Below, piece by piece: positions 16,084-23,639 of a stretch of 43,908 nucleotides of DNA. Position 1 is the stretch's first letter. The number at the start of each line of letters is the position of its first letter. The translations under genes and the position numbers were made by a program. The stretch comes from Afipia sp. P52-10. Lineage in GTDB: Bacteria > Pseudomonadota > Alphaproteobacteria > Rhizobiales > Xanthobacteraceae. Below the pieces are notes generated by a model that did not search any database, was not told the origin of the DNA, and was given only the letters and a program-made list of their open reading frames with translations. The stretch lies in NCBI RefSeq assembly GCF_000516555.1, contig NZ_AZSJ01000004.1:486505-530412 (forward strand), given 5' to 3'.

Positions 16084-16167
16084 ATGGGCAAAGGCGTCCT
16101 GCTATGGCTGATCGGCATTCCCATCCCTCTCATCCTGCTGCTCTGGATTTTCGGATTTTTGCATTGA
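16084..16167 (+). CDS. 27-residue membrane peptide
   Basis: The frame encodes MGKGVLLWLIGIPIPLILLL followed by WIFGFLH: a short N-terminal charge, then one membrane helix bearing a PIP kink. GGAAG lies 10 nt upstream. It sits between csbD and a strong terminator, so it is within a transcribed unit. Peptides of this plan are found beside stress genes in rhizobia as I recall, but none is characterised to my knowledge. Confidence 0.6.
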   Translation: MGKGVLLWLIGIPIPLILLLWIFGFLH

Positions 16168-16251
16168 ACCTTCGCCCGGGGTTCTTCAGCATTGATCCAC
16201 GGCTGCTCCGCCGGTAGCTGACCCGGTCCCCACGGGTAAATCCGGATGCAG

Positions 16252-16290
16252 AAACGCCAGCACACGATGCCGCGTGTGCTGGCGTTTGTT
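16252..16290. terminator. Strong bidirectional Rho-independent terminator
   Basis: AAACGCCAGCACACG (16252-16266) pairs perfectly over 15 bp with CGTGTGCTGGCGTTT (16273-16287) around a 6-nt loop. Followed by TTTGTTGTT on the plus strand and starting with AAA, it can serve both the csbD unit and the convergent acyl-CoA operon. Confidence 0.9.
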
Positions 16291-16329
16291 GTTACGGGCA
16301 TACCCGCCGACAGACTTATCCGGCGCGGC

Positions 16330-17940
16330 TCAGTTTCGGCCGCTGACGAGGCCGCGGGCGATCACTTGCGCCTGGATTTCCGCCGCGCCCTCGAAAATAT
16401 TGAGGATGCGCGCGTCGCACAGCACGCGGCTGATCTCGTATTCGAGCGCATAGCCGTTGCCGCCGTGGATTTGCAACGACGCGTCCGCATTCGCCCAGGC
16501 GACGCGAGCCGCCAGCAGCTTCGCCATGCCCGCCTCGATGTCGCAGCGCTTGCCGGAATCCTTGGCCCGCGCCGCTGCATAGGTCAGTTCGCGCGCGGTG
16601 ATCAGATCGACAAGCTCCGCCGCCAGCTTATCGGATACGCGGGGGAAATTGATGATCGCCTTGCCGAACTGCTTGCGGTTCAGCGCGTAGTCGAGGCCGA
16701 GTTCGAGCGCACGGCGGGCGACCCCGACCGCGCGGGCAGCGGTCTGGATGCGCGCGCCTTCGAAGGTGCGCATCAGCTGCTTGAAGCCTTGTCCCTCTTC
16801 ACCGCCGAGCAGCGCGTCCGCCGGCGCCCGCATGCTGTCGAACTGCAGCGTGTATTCGCGCATGCCGCGATAGCCGAGCACATGGATCTCGCTGCCGGTC
16901 ATGCCTTCGGCCGGGAAGGCGTCATCCGCCGTGCCGCGCGGCTTCGGCACCAGCAGCATGGACAAGCCCGCATAGCCCTTCTCGTCCGGCAGCGTGCGCG
17001 CGAGCAGGGTCATCAGGTCCGAGCGGCTGGCGTGGGTGATCCAGGTTTTCGCGCCATAGATCAGCCAGTCACCGCTGGCATCGCGCTGTGCGCGGGTCTG
17101 CAGCGAGCCGAGATCGGAGCCGGTGTCCGGTTCGGTGAACACAGCCGTCGGCAGGATCTCGCCGCTGGCGATTTTTGGTAACAGGGTATTCTTCTGCTCG
17201 GGTGTCCCGCCGAGCACGATCAGTTCGCCGGCGATCTCCGAGCGCGTACCGAGCGAGCCGGTGCCGATCCAACCGCGCGACAGCTCCTCGGTGACGATGC
17301 ACATCACCAGCTTGTTGAGGCCGAGGCCGCCGAACGCGGTCGGAATGCACACGCCGAACGTGCCGAGCTCGGCCATAGCCTGGACCGTGGCATCCGGGAT
17401 CAGATCGTTGGCGAGATGCCATTTGTGCGCATGCGGAACGATCTCCGCGTCGGTGAAGCGGCGGAACTGATCGCGGATGGCGTCGAGCTCCGCATCGTGC
17501 AGCGTCTCGCTTGGCCAATGGCCCTGCGCCAGCGCCGCAACAAGCTCGGCGCGTGCGGCGGTCATGTCCGTGTCGAGCAACCCGGCACAGGCGTCGGCCA
17601 GCGCACGGCCCGCCGGAGCAATGCCGAGATCGGCGGGGCGCAGCAATTCGTTCTGCCCCATCGGCAGGCCACCGGCCAACTGGCCAATGGTCTCTGCGAA
17701 TGCCAGACGCGCAACCAGGGCGTCGAGCGGGTTGGCGCCGTTCCCGGCCTCAACCCACGCCAGCACCGCCTCCAGCGCCGCAACGCTGGTGGCGATCCAG
17801 GCGAAGCCGTGAGCGGCGCGCTGATCGGCGTCGATATGCTTTGTGGCCAGCCGACCCGCCAGCGCGGTCTGGGCGGCGGCGCGGAAGCTCTGCGCCGCTG
17901 CCAGGGCCTGCTTCAGGTCCACCATCCCTGCCCCCGCCAT
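16330..17940 (-). CDS. Long acyl-CoA dehydrogenase, methylsuccinyl-CoA dehydrogenase (Mcd)-like
   Basis: A 536-residue flavoprotein. An N-terminal helical extension of about 150 residues precedes the acyl-CoA dehydrogenase core (RDQFRRFTDAEIVPHAHKW; FTEPDTGSDLGSLQTRAQRD for FAD; MREYTLQFDSMRAPADALLG; LQIHGGNGYALEYEISRVLC; LNIFEGAAEIQAQVIARGL). That extension and the WITHASRSDLMTLLART and GYRGMREYTLQFD segments are what I remember of (2S)-methylsuccinyl-CoA dehydrogenase of the ethylmalonyl-CoA pathway, which makes mesaconyl-C1-CoA. It ends an operon behind an Mct-like transferase, which fits. Electrons would go to ETF. The start at 17940 is 2 bp from the thiolase stop; 17925 is an alternative with GGGGG upstream. 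Substrate is inferred, not proven. Confidence 0.82.
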   Translation of the reverse strand: MAGAGMVDLKQALAAAQSFRAAAQTALAGRLATKHIDADQRAAHGFAWIATSVAALEAVLAWVEAGNGANPLDALVARLAFAETIGQLAGGLPMGQNELLRPADLGIAPAGRALADACAGLLDTDMTAARAELVAALAQGHWPSETLHDAELDAIRDQFRRFTDAEIVPHAHKWHLANDLIPDATVQAMAELGTFGVCIPTAFGGLGLNKLVMCIVTEELSRGWIGTGSLGTRSEIAGELIVLGGTPEQKNTLLPKIASGEILPTAVFTEPDTGSDLGSLQTRAQRDASGDWLIYGAKTWITHASRSDLMTLLARTLPDEKGYAGLSMLLVPKPRGTADDAFPAEGMTGSEIHVLGYRGMREYTLQFDSMRAPADALLGGEEGQGFKQLMRTFEGARIQTAARAVGVARRALELGLDYALNRKQFGKAIINFPRVSDKLAAELVDLITARELTYAAARAKDSGKRCDIEAGMAKLLAARVAWANADASLQIHGGNGYALEYEISRVLCDARILNIFEGAAEIQAQVIARGLVSGRN

Positions 17941-17942
17941 GC

Positions 17943-19175
17943 TCAGGCGGCCCGCTCGAAGATCGCGGCGATGCCCTGACCGCCGCCGATGCACATGGTC
18001 TCGAGGCCGTAGCGGCCGTCGCGGCGTTTCAGCTCACGCGTGAGATTGGCAAGGATGCGGCCGCCGGTCGCGCCGATCGGATGGCCGAGCGAAATGCCCG
18101 AGCCGTTGACGTTGAGGATGTCGTTGCGGGAATCGTCCTTGCTCCAGCCCCAGCCCTTCAGAACCGCGAGAACCTGCGGCGCGAACGCTTCGTTCAGCTC
18201 GACCAGGTCGATGTCCGACCAGCCGAGGCCGGTGCGCGCGAACAGCCGCTCGACCGCAGGCACCGGACCGATGCCCATGCGGCTCGGATCGCAGCCCGCC
18301 GCAGCCCAGGAGTGCAGCCAGGCTGCCGGCTCGAGGCCGAATTCTTCCAGCTTGTCTTCGGCCACGACCAGACAGGCCGCCGCTGCGTCGTTCTGCTGGC
18401 TGGCGTTACCGGCGGTGACGATCGCGCCGGGAATGGTGTTGGCTTCGATCGGACGCAGCGTGCCGAGCGTCTCCATGCTCGCATCGGCGCGATAGCCTTC
18501 GTCATGCGCGAACATCTTCGGCTCGCCCTTGCGCTGCGGCACCGGCACCGGCACCAGCTCGTCGTCGAACAGGCCGTTCTTCCAGGCCGCGGCGGCGCGC
18601 TGATGGCTGCGCACGGCATAGGCATCGGATTCCTCGCGCGTGATGTTGTAGTCCTTCGCGAGGTTCTCCGCGGTCTCGATCATGCCGCTGATCACGCCGA
18701 AGCGTTCGATCGGCTGCGACATCACCCGGCCGCGCGACAGGCGATCGTGCAGCGTCATGCCGCCCATGCGGGTGCCCTTGCGCAGCTCCGTGGTGTAGTG
18801 CTCGACATTCGACATCGACTCCACGCCGCCTGCGACGACGAGATCGGACATGCCGGTCTGCACCATCATCGCCGCGCTGACAACGGCCTGCAGGCCCGAG
18901 CCACAGCGGCGATCGAGCTGATAGCCCGGCACTTCGAGCGGCAGGCCGGCGGCGAGCCACGACCAGTGACCGATCGCCGGCGCTTCGCCGCTGCCGTAGC
19001 CTTGCGAGAACACCACGTCATCGACGCGGGCGGGATCGATCTTGGTGCGCTCGACCAGCGCCTTCAGCACGACGGCGCCGAGCTCACCGGCGCCGAGGCT
19101 CGAAAGGCCACCACCGAACTTGCCGACCGCGGTACGGATCGGGGACACGATGGCGGCGCGACGCAATTTGGTCAT
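17943..19175 (-). CDS. Acetyl-CoA C-acyltransferase (thiolase)
   Basis: The 410-residue enzyme cleaves or forms 3-oxoacyl-CoA with CoA. The catalytic set is complete: Cys91 in DRRCGSGLQAV (acyl-enzyme), NEAFAPQ in the middle, His365 in GSGISLGHPIGATGGR, and Cys395 in LETMCIGGGQG (base). VGKFGGGLSSLGAGELGAVV and VVAGGVESMSN are typical of degradative thiolases. It probably works at the end of a beta-oxidation-type route defined by its operon partners. It lies 15 bp after the CoA transferase stop and its own stop almost touches the Mcd-like gene. GGAG precedes the ATG by about 10 nt. Confidence 0.95.
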   Translation of the reverse strand: MTKLRRAAIVSPIRTAVGKFGGGLSSLGAGELGAVVLKALVERTKIDPARVDDVVFSQGYGSGEAPAIGHWSWLAAGLPLEVPGYQLDRRCGSGLQAVVSAAMMVQTGMSDLVVAGGVESMSNVEHYTTELRKGTRMGGMTLHDRLSRGRVMSQPIERFGVISGMIETAENLAKDYNITREESDAYAVRSHQRAAAAWKNGLFDDELVPVPVPQRKGEPKMFAHDEGYRADASMETLGTLRPIEANTIPGAIVTAGNASQQNDAAAACLVVAEDKLEEFGLEPAAWLHSWAAAGCDPSRMGIGPVPAVERLFARTGLGWSDIDLVELNEAFAPQVLAVLKGWGWSKDDSRNDILNVNGSGISLGHPIGATGGRILANLTRELKRRDGRYGLETMCIGGGQGIAAIFERAA

Positions 19176-19190
19176 GAGAACAGTCTCCGG

Positions 19191-20387
19191 TTAGGCGACA
19201 CCGACGATGCCGGCATCGATGAAGCGGGCGATCTCACCCGCGGGAAGCGACAGACGATCAGCCAGCACCTCTTCGGAGTGCTGACCGTTGCGCGGGGCAG
19301 GACACGGCGCCTGCCGCTCAAGCTGCGGCACGGTGGCAAAGGCGCCTGCGGCAGGATAGCTGAAGCCGCTGGGATTCTCCGCCGTGCCGAAGATGGGATT
19401 GTCGGCAACCAGCGTGCGGTCGTTCGCCGCATCGAGCATGGTGCGATAGGCGGAATGCACCACGCCGCCGGCATCAAGTGCTGCGGCGAGGTCGGCGTGC
19501 TTGCGCGCGCCGACCGCCTGATCGAACAGCGGGAATAGCGCATCGCGATGGGTGAAGCGCAGGCCGTCGTCCTTGGCGAAGCTGACGCCACGTTCGGCCT
19601 CTACTGCGGCGATCGCCTGCGTCAGCCCGAGCGCCTCGACCAGGTTGGCCCACTGGCGCGGCGTCACCACCACGATCATCGTCCGCACGCCATCGGCAGT
19701 GACGAAATCGCGGCCAAACAGACCATAGACCGCATTGCCGAGACGCGGCCGGTTCTCGCGCTCGTAGAGCACTTCGGCGATGCCGCCGAGATTGGCGACG
19801 GTGCCGATGGCGACGTCGGAGAGCGGCACGCGCACCTCGCTGCCTGCGCCTGTCTCGACACGCCGCCGCATCGCCGCGAGCAGGGCGAACGCCGCGTAGG
19901 CGCCGCTCAGAAGATCCCAGGCAGGCAGCACATGGTTGACCGGCTCGGGGCCGGCGCCGGTCATCATCGGGTAGCCAACCGCATTGTTGACCATATAGTC
20001 GAGCGCCGGCGAGCCGTCCGCCCATCCCATCACCCGTACGGTGACGAGATCGGGCCGGCCTTGCGCCAGCACGTCATGGGCCATAAAGCCCTTGGCGGGA
20101 AAATTGGTGATCACCTGCCCGGTCGCCCGTACCAGCGCCTGCAGCAGCTCGCGCCCCTCGGGCCGGGCAAGATCCAGCGCCACCGACTTCTTCGCCCGGT
20201 TGAGATTTTCCCAGTAGAGCGAGTCGTTGTTGCCCGTCACCGGCCAGCGGCGGAAATCCGGCCCGCCGCCGATCTGATCGACCCGGATCACCTCCGCCCC
20301 CATTTGCGCACAGTACAGCCCCGCGCTGGGCGAGGCCACGAACGACGATGCCTCGATGACCGAAAGCCCGGAAAGTAGGTCGTACAT
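19191..20387 (-). CDS. Family III CoA transferase, 2-methylfumaryl-CoA isomerase (Mct)-like
   Basis: A 398-residue CaiB/BaiF-type protein. The conserved Asp158 in VNHVLPAWDLLSG is the nucleophile that carries CoA. The segments GAEVIRVDQIGGGPDFRRWP, VITNFPAKGF and NAVYGLFGRDFVTADG closely resemble, from memory, the Chloroflexus mesaconyl-C1-CoA:C4-CoA transferase (Mct), an intramolecular CoA transferase of the 3-hydroxypropionate bi-cycle, and less so ordinary formyl- or carnitine-CoA transferases. Mct's substrate is the product of methylsuccinyl-CoA dehydrogenase, which the third gene downstream resembles. The function could still be an ordinary inter-molecular transferase. Tightly spaced in the operon (11 and 15 bp). 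Confidence 0.85.
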   Translation of the reverse strand: MYDLLSGLSVIEASSFVASPSAGLYCAQMGAEVIRVDQIGGGPDFRRWPVTGNNDSLYWENLNRAKKSVALDLARPEGRELLQALVRATGQVITNFPAKGFMAHDVLAQGRPDLVTVRVMGWADGSPALDYMVNNAVGYPMMTGAGPEPVNHVLPAWDLLSGAYAAFALLAAMRRRVETGAGSEVRVPLSDVAIGTVANLGGIAEVLYERENRPRLGNAVYGLFGRDFVTADGVRTMIVVVTPRQWANLVEALGLTQAIAAVEAERGVSFAKDDGLRFTHRDALFPLFDQAVGARKHADLAAALDAGGVVHSAYRTMLDAANDRTLVADNPIFGTAENPSGFSYPAAGAFATVPQLERQAPCPAPRNGQHSEEVLADRLSLPAGEIARFIDAGIVGVA

Positions 20388-20398
20388 CAGCGCCTCGG

Positions 20399-21571
20399 TT
20401 AGGCCGCGTGAAACTCGCGCAGCATGTGCTTGGCGATCTGCAGCTGCAGGATCTGGGTCGTGCCCTCGTAGATACGGTAAATCCGCGCATCACGGAAGAA
20501 CCGCTCGGCGTCGTATTCGGCGAGATAGCCCGCGCCGCCATAGACCTGCACGCAACGATCGACCACACGGCCGCACATCTCCGACGCGAACACCTTGAAC
20601 GCCGCAGCCTTGCGCAGCACGTTCTCGCCCGCATCCGCCCGGCGGCAGACGTCGTGCATCATGCTCTCGGCGGCATAGATCTCGATCTCACTGTCGGCCA
20701 GCATCTGCTGGATCAACTGGAAATTGGCGATCGGCTCGCCGAACGCCTTGCGCTCGGTGGCATAGCGAATGGCGGAATCCAGCGCCCGCCGGGCGTAGCC
20801 GGTCGCCGCAGCGCCGACCGAAATGCGCCCGTTGTCGAGGCTCTTCATCGCGTAGGCGAACCCCTTGCCCAACTCGCCGCCGAGCAGCGCGTCATCGGGC
20901 AGATGCACGTTCTCGAGGATGATGTCGGCGATCTGACTGCCCGCCTGCCCCATCTTCTTGTCGGCCTTGCCGACGGTGACGCCAGGCGTATCCATCGGCA
21001 CGATAAAAGCGGAGACGTGCGCGTTCTTCGCCTGGCTATCCTTGCTGGTGCGCGCCATGATCAGCGCCACGTTGGCGAACGGCGAGTTGGTGATGTAGCG
21101 CTTGGTGCCGTTCAGCACCCAGCCGGTCGCGGTTTTCATCGCCGAGGTCTGCATGCCTGCGGAGTCGGAGCCCGATCCCGGCTCGGTCAGGCCGAACGAC
21201 GCGATCTCGCCGGCCGCCACGCGCGGAAACCATGTCGCCTTCTGCGCATCGGTGCCGCCGTTCTTCAGCGCCGAGCAGAACATGCCGATGTTGATCGAGA
21301 TGATCGAGCGGAACGCCGGCATGGCGTAGCTGATCGTGTGAACCGTGCGGGCATACTGGGTGATGTTCATGCCCGAGCCGCCGTATTCTTCCGGCATCGT
21401 CAGACCAAACAGGCCCATCTCGCGCATTTCCTGCAGGATGTCGGCCGGGATTTCATCGGTCTCGATGATCGTCCGCTCGGCCGGGATCAGCCGTTGGCGG
21501 ACATAGCGCTGCAGCTGTTCGATGAATTGTTCGAAGACGTCGGCATCCATGCCGGGGCTCGCAGCACTCAT
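20399..21571 (-). CDS. Acyl-CoA dehydrogenase
   Basis: A 390-residue flavoprotein oxidising acyl-CoA to 2-enoyl-CoA and passing electrons to ETF. The three domains are evident: helical N-terminus with IPADILQEMREMGLFGLTMP and EEYGGSG; central beta-domain with GLTEPGSGSDSAGMQTSA and TKRYITNSPFANVALIMART; C-terminal FAD domain with RKAFGEPIANFQLIQQMLAD, VQVYGGAGYLAEYDAERFFR and the catalytic Glu369 in RIYEGTTQILQLQ. It is of normal size, unlike the long paralogue at the operon's end. GGTAAGGGAAAC precedes the ATG at 21571; the upstream open frame to 21631 is rejected. First gene of the operon, facing an IclR gene. Confidence 0.94.
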   Translation of the reverse strand: MSAASPGMDADVFEQFIEQLQRYVRQRLIPAERTIIETDEIPADILQEMREMGLFGLTMPEEYGGSGMNITQYARTVHTISYAMPAFRSIISINIGMFCSALKNGGTDAQKATWFPRVAAGEIASFGLTEPGSGSDSAGMQTSAMKTATGWVLNGTKRYITNSPFANVALIMARTSKDSQAKNAHVSAFIVPMDTPGVTVGKADKKMGQAGSQIADIILENVHLPDDALLGGELGKGFAYAMKSLDNGRISVGAAATGYARRALDSAIRYATERKAFGEPIANFQLIQQMLADSEIEIYAAESMMHDVCRRADAGENVLRKAAAFKVFASEMCGRVVDRCVQVYGGAGYLAEYDAERFFRDARIYRIYEGTTQILQLQIAKHMLREFHAA

Positions 21572-21677
21572 GTTTCCCTTACCTTCTCCCGCCTCCGGAG
21601 GCGCCCATCCGACTGTGACATCGGCGGCCAACCGGCGGCATTGATCTTTTGCGGTCGTTTACTCCGGCGCCGCACCG

Positions 21678-21714
21678 AATTCAATATATAGAATTGTTTT
21701 TCAATGTATTGAAA
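21678..21714. promoter_or_regulatory. Two palindromes, likely IclR operators of the acyl-CoA operon
   Basis: AATTC-N8-GAATT (21678-21695) and the perfect 16-bp TTTCAATGTATTGAAA (21699-21714) lie in the 158-bp divergent region. Their centres are 20 bp apart, close to two helical turns, so two protein dimers could sit on one face. The block is AT-rich against a GC-rich background. Confidence 0.65.
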
Positions 21715-21729
21715 TCTATACTGCCGCCC

Positions 21730-22464
21730 ATGCTCGGTCCGGTGCGCTCGGTTTCACAGGCTTTCGCGATCCTGCGCCTGCTCGCGCGGCGCGGGCCGCT
21801 GACGCTATCCGGCATCGGCCGCGACATCGGGCTCAGTCCGTCGAGCTGCCTCAATCTCCTGCGGACGCTGGTCGCCGAAGGCGCGCTGGAGCGCGAAGCC
21901 GACGGCAAGCGCTATCGGCTGGCGGACGGCTGGGCGGGCCTCGCCGTGCTACGAGACGGCGAACCGGAGCGCATGGTTCCCCAGGCGCGCCCGCTGCTGG
22001 CGCGTTTCGCCAAGGATCACGAAGCGACGGCGGGCCTTTGGCAGGTGGCGTCCGGCCGCGTCGCCCTGATCGCGCTCGAGGATTCCGGCGCCGCCACGCG
22101 CATCCACATGGTCGAAGGGCAACGCCAACCGCTCGGCAGCGGCGCATCCGGACGGGCAATCGCCGCGGGCGCCGATCTCGACCTGGCGGAACTGGAACGG
22201 CGATACGCCGTGGTGCGCTGGCAGAAGCCGCTCAGCTTTCGCGCCTATGCCGGACAGGTCGCAGCCGCGCGGCAGCGTGGCTACGCGATCGACGACGGCT
22301 TTGGACATGCGGGCGTCTGCTCGCTGGCCGCCGTGATCCCGCAGGTGGAACCCGCCATGTGCGTGACGGCCTCGGTCTTTGCGCGCTCGCGCAGCGAGGA
22401 CGAACTCGCCCAGATCGGCCGCGCCCTGCGCAAATTGGCGCAGACGCTGAGCGATATCCGCTAA
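21730..22464 (+). CDS. IclR-family transcriptional regulator
   Basis: A 244-residue regulator with an N-terminal winged helix-turn-helix (about residues 5-62: QAFAILRLLARRGPLTLSGI, GLSPSSCLNLLRTLVAEGAL) and a C-terminal IclR ligand domain (residues 75-244: GLWQVASGRVALIALEDSGA, LGSGASGRAIAAGADLD, GYAIDDGFGHAGVCSLAAVI). It is divergent from the acyl-CoA operon, with palindromes between them, so it most likely controls that operon and itself in response to a carboxylate or its CoA ester. The ATG at 21730 gives the family's usual start; the ORF's earlier start at 21649 would run through the palindromes and is rejected. Confidence 0.92.
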   Translation: MLGPVRSVSQAFAILRLLARRGPLTLSGIGRDIGLSPSSCLNLLRTLVAEGALEREADGKRYRLADGWAGLAVLRDGEPERMVPQARPLLARFAKDHEATAGLWQVASGRVALIALEDSGAATRIHMVEGQRQPLGSGASGRAIAAGADLDLAELERRYAVVRWQKPLSFRAYAGQVAAARQRGYAIDDGFGHAGVCSLAAVIPQVEPAMCVTASVFARSRSEDELAQIGRALRKLAQTLSDIR

Positions 22465-22619
22465 CAGGGTGGAGGTCCGACCGGACCGGCCGCGCGCCGG
22501 TTCCCTGGCCCCATACTTTTCATCGTCCCGCCTTGCTGCGGCCAAAGCGCGGTGTCCCTTTCCGCGCATAATGGAGGGAACAGCCACCGCGCATCGCACC
22601 TCCAGATCACGGAGCGCCA

Positions 22620-23615
22620 ATGCAATCGCCCTTGCAACACGCCGATCCAAATTCCGATCCGCACGACGCAATCGTCGCGCTATTGCGCGATCACGCGCCG
22701 CGTCAGACGAGCGATCTCGCCAAGCTGAACATCGCGCCTGGCGCATCCGGCCACACGGCGACGTCATCGGCGCCAGCAGTCGAGCCGCCGCTGCGCTTGG
22801 CGCCGACGAACGACAACAGCGGCGACACGCTCGAGCCTGAGCCCCGCCCCCGTAAAAAGCGCGGTGTCATGCGCGTGCTGCTGAGCATGTGTGCCGGTGC
22901 CGCCGTCACCATCGCCTGGCAGGCCTATGGCGACGACGCCAGACAAACGCTGTCCTCTGTCGTGCCGCAACTGTTTGCCAGCGCGACGGCGCCCAGCGCC
23001 AATGGCGCCGAGCCGCAGGATGCAACCGCGCAGGCCGACGCTGCGCAGCCGGCCGAGCAAACAGCCCCAGCGCAGGCGGCGGCCGAAGCGCCGTCAGCGC
23101 CCGCCACTCAATCTGCAGCCCCAGCAACGGAAGCCGCCGCTCCCGCAGCCCCACCTCAGTCCGCCGCGCCTGCACAGGCTGCACCCGAACTCGCGCAGAC
23201 GGTCGAGGCGATGTCGCAGGAAATCGCAACGCTGAAGCAAACGGTGGAAGACTTGAAAGCCGGACAGCAGCAGCTGACCCGCGATCTGGCGAAGGCTGCC
23301 GAGCATGAGACGCGGCGCAAACCCGCGCCATCGGCGAAGTCTACAGCAAAGCCCGCCTCACAACCGCCCGTGCAACGCACGGCGGCGCCGGTCCCGCCGG
23401 CCGCGCGCCCTGCCGCAGCCTATGTGCCGCCGCCCTCTCCGCAGGGACGGACTTACCCGCAAGGATACCCGTCGCAAGGATATCCCACGCAAGGATCGGT
23501 GTATTCGCAAGGCACGACGCAACGCGATGCCTACATTCCGCCGCCACCGCCGGCACGGCTTCCGCCTGAGCCCGGCTTCAACAGCGCACCTCGGCCACCA
23601 TTGCCGCTGCAATGA
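22620..23615 (+). CDS. Ala/Pro/Gln-rich membrane-anchored protein
   Basis: This 331-residue protein has a polar N-terminus, one membrane helix at about residues 83-101 (VMRVLLSMCAGAAVTIAWQA), a long low-complexity Ala/Pro/Gln stretch, a coiled coil near 190-225 (LAQTVEAMSQEIATLKQTVE, DLKAGQQQLTRDLAKAAEHE) and a Pro/Tyr/Gln tail with imperfect repeats YPQGYPSQGYPTQG encoded by near-identical 15-18-bp units around 23455-23500. The build suggests an envelope-spanning or peptidoglycan-reaching scaffold. Proteins of this kind are frequent in Bradyrhizobium but unnamed as far as I know. GGAG precedes the ATG. Confidence 0.78.
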   Translation: MQSPLQHADPNSDPHDAIVALLRDHAPRQTSDLAKLNIAPGASGHTATSSAPAVEPPLRLAPTNDNSGDTLEPEPRPRKKRGVMRVLLSMCAGAAVTIAWQAYGDDARQTLSSVVPQLFASATAPSANGAEPQDATAQADAAQPAEQTAPAQAAAEAPSAPATQSAAPATEAAAPAAPPQSAAPAQAAPELAQTVEAMSQEIATLKQTVEDLKAGQQQLTRDLAKAAEHETRRKPAPSAKSTAKPASQPPVQRTAAPVPPAARPAAAYVPPPSPQGRTYPQGYPSQGYPTQGSVYSQGTTQRDAYIPPPPPARLPPEPGFNSAPRPPLPLQ

Positions 23616-23639
23616 GCCGCACGCTTGCGGAGCGTCCCT

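Noticed and set aside
17511-19538. 675-codon open frame on the plus strand
   Set aside because: It is antisense to the thiolase and Mcd-like genes, which have complete catalytic motifs; this frame has none.
20408-21691. 427-codon plus frame
   Set aside because: It is antisense to the acyl-CoA dehydrogenase and would also run into the IclR operator region.
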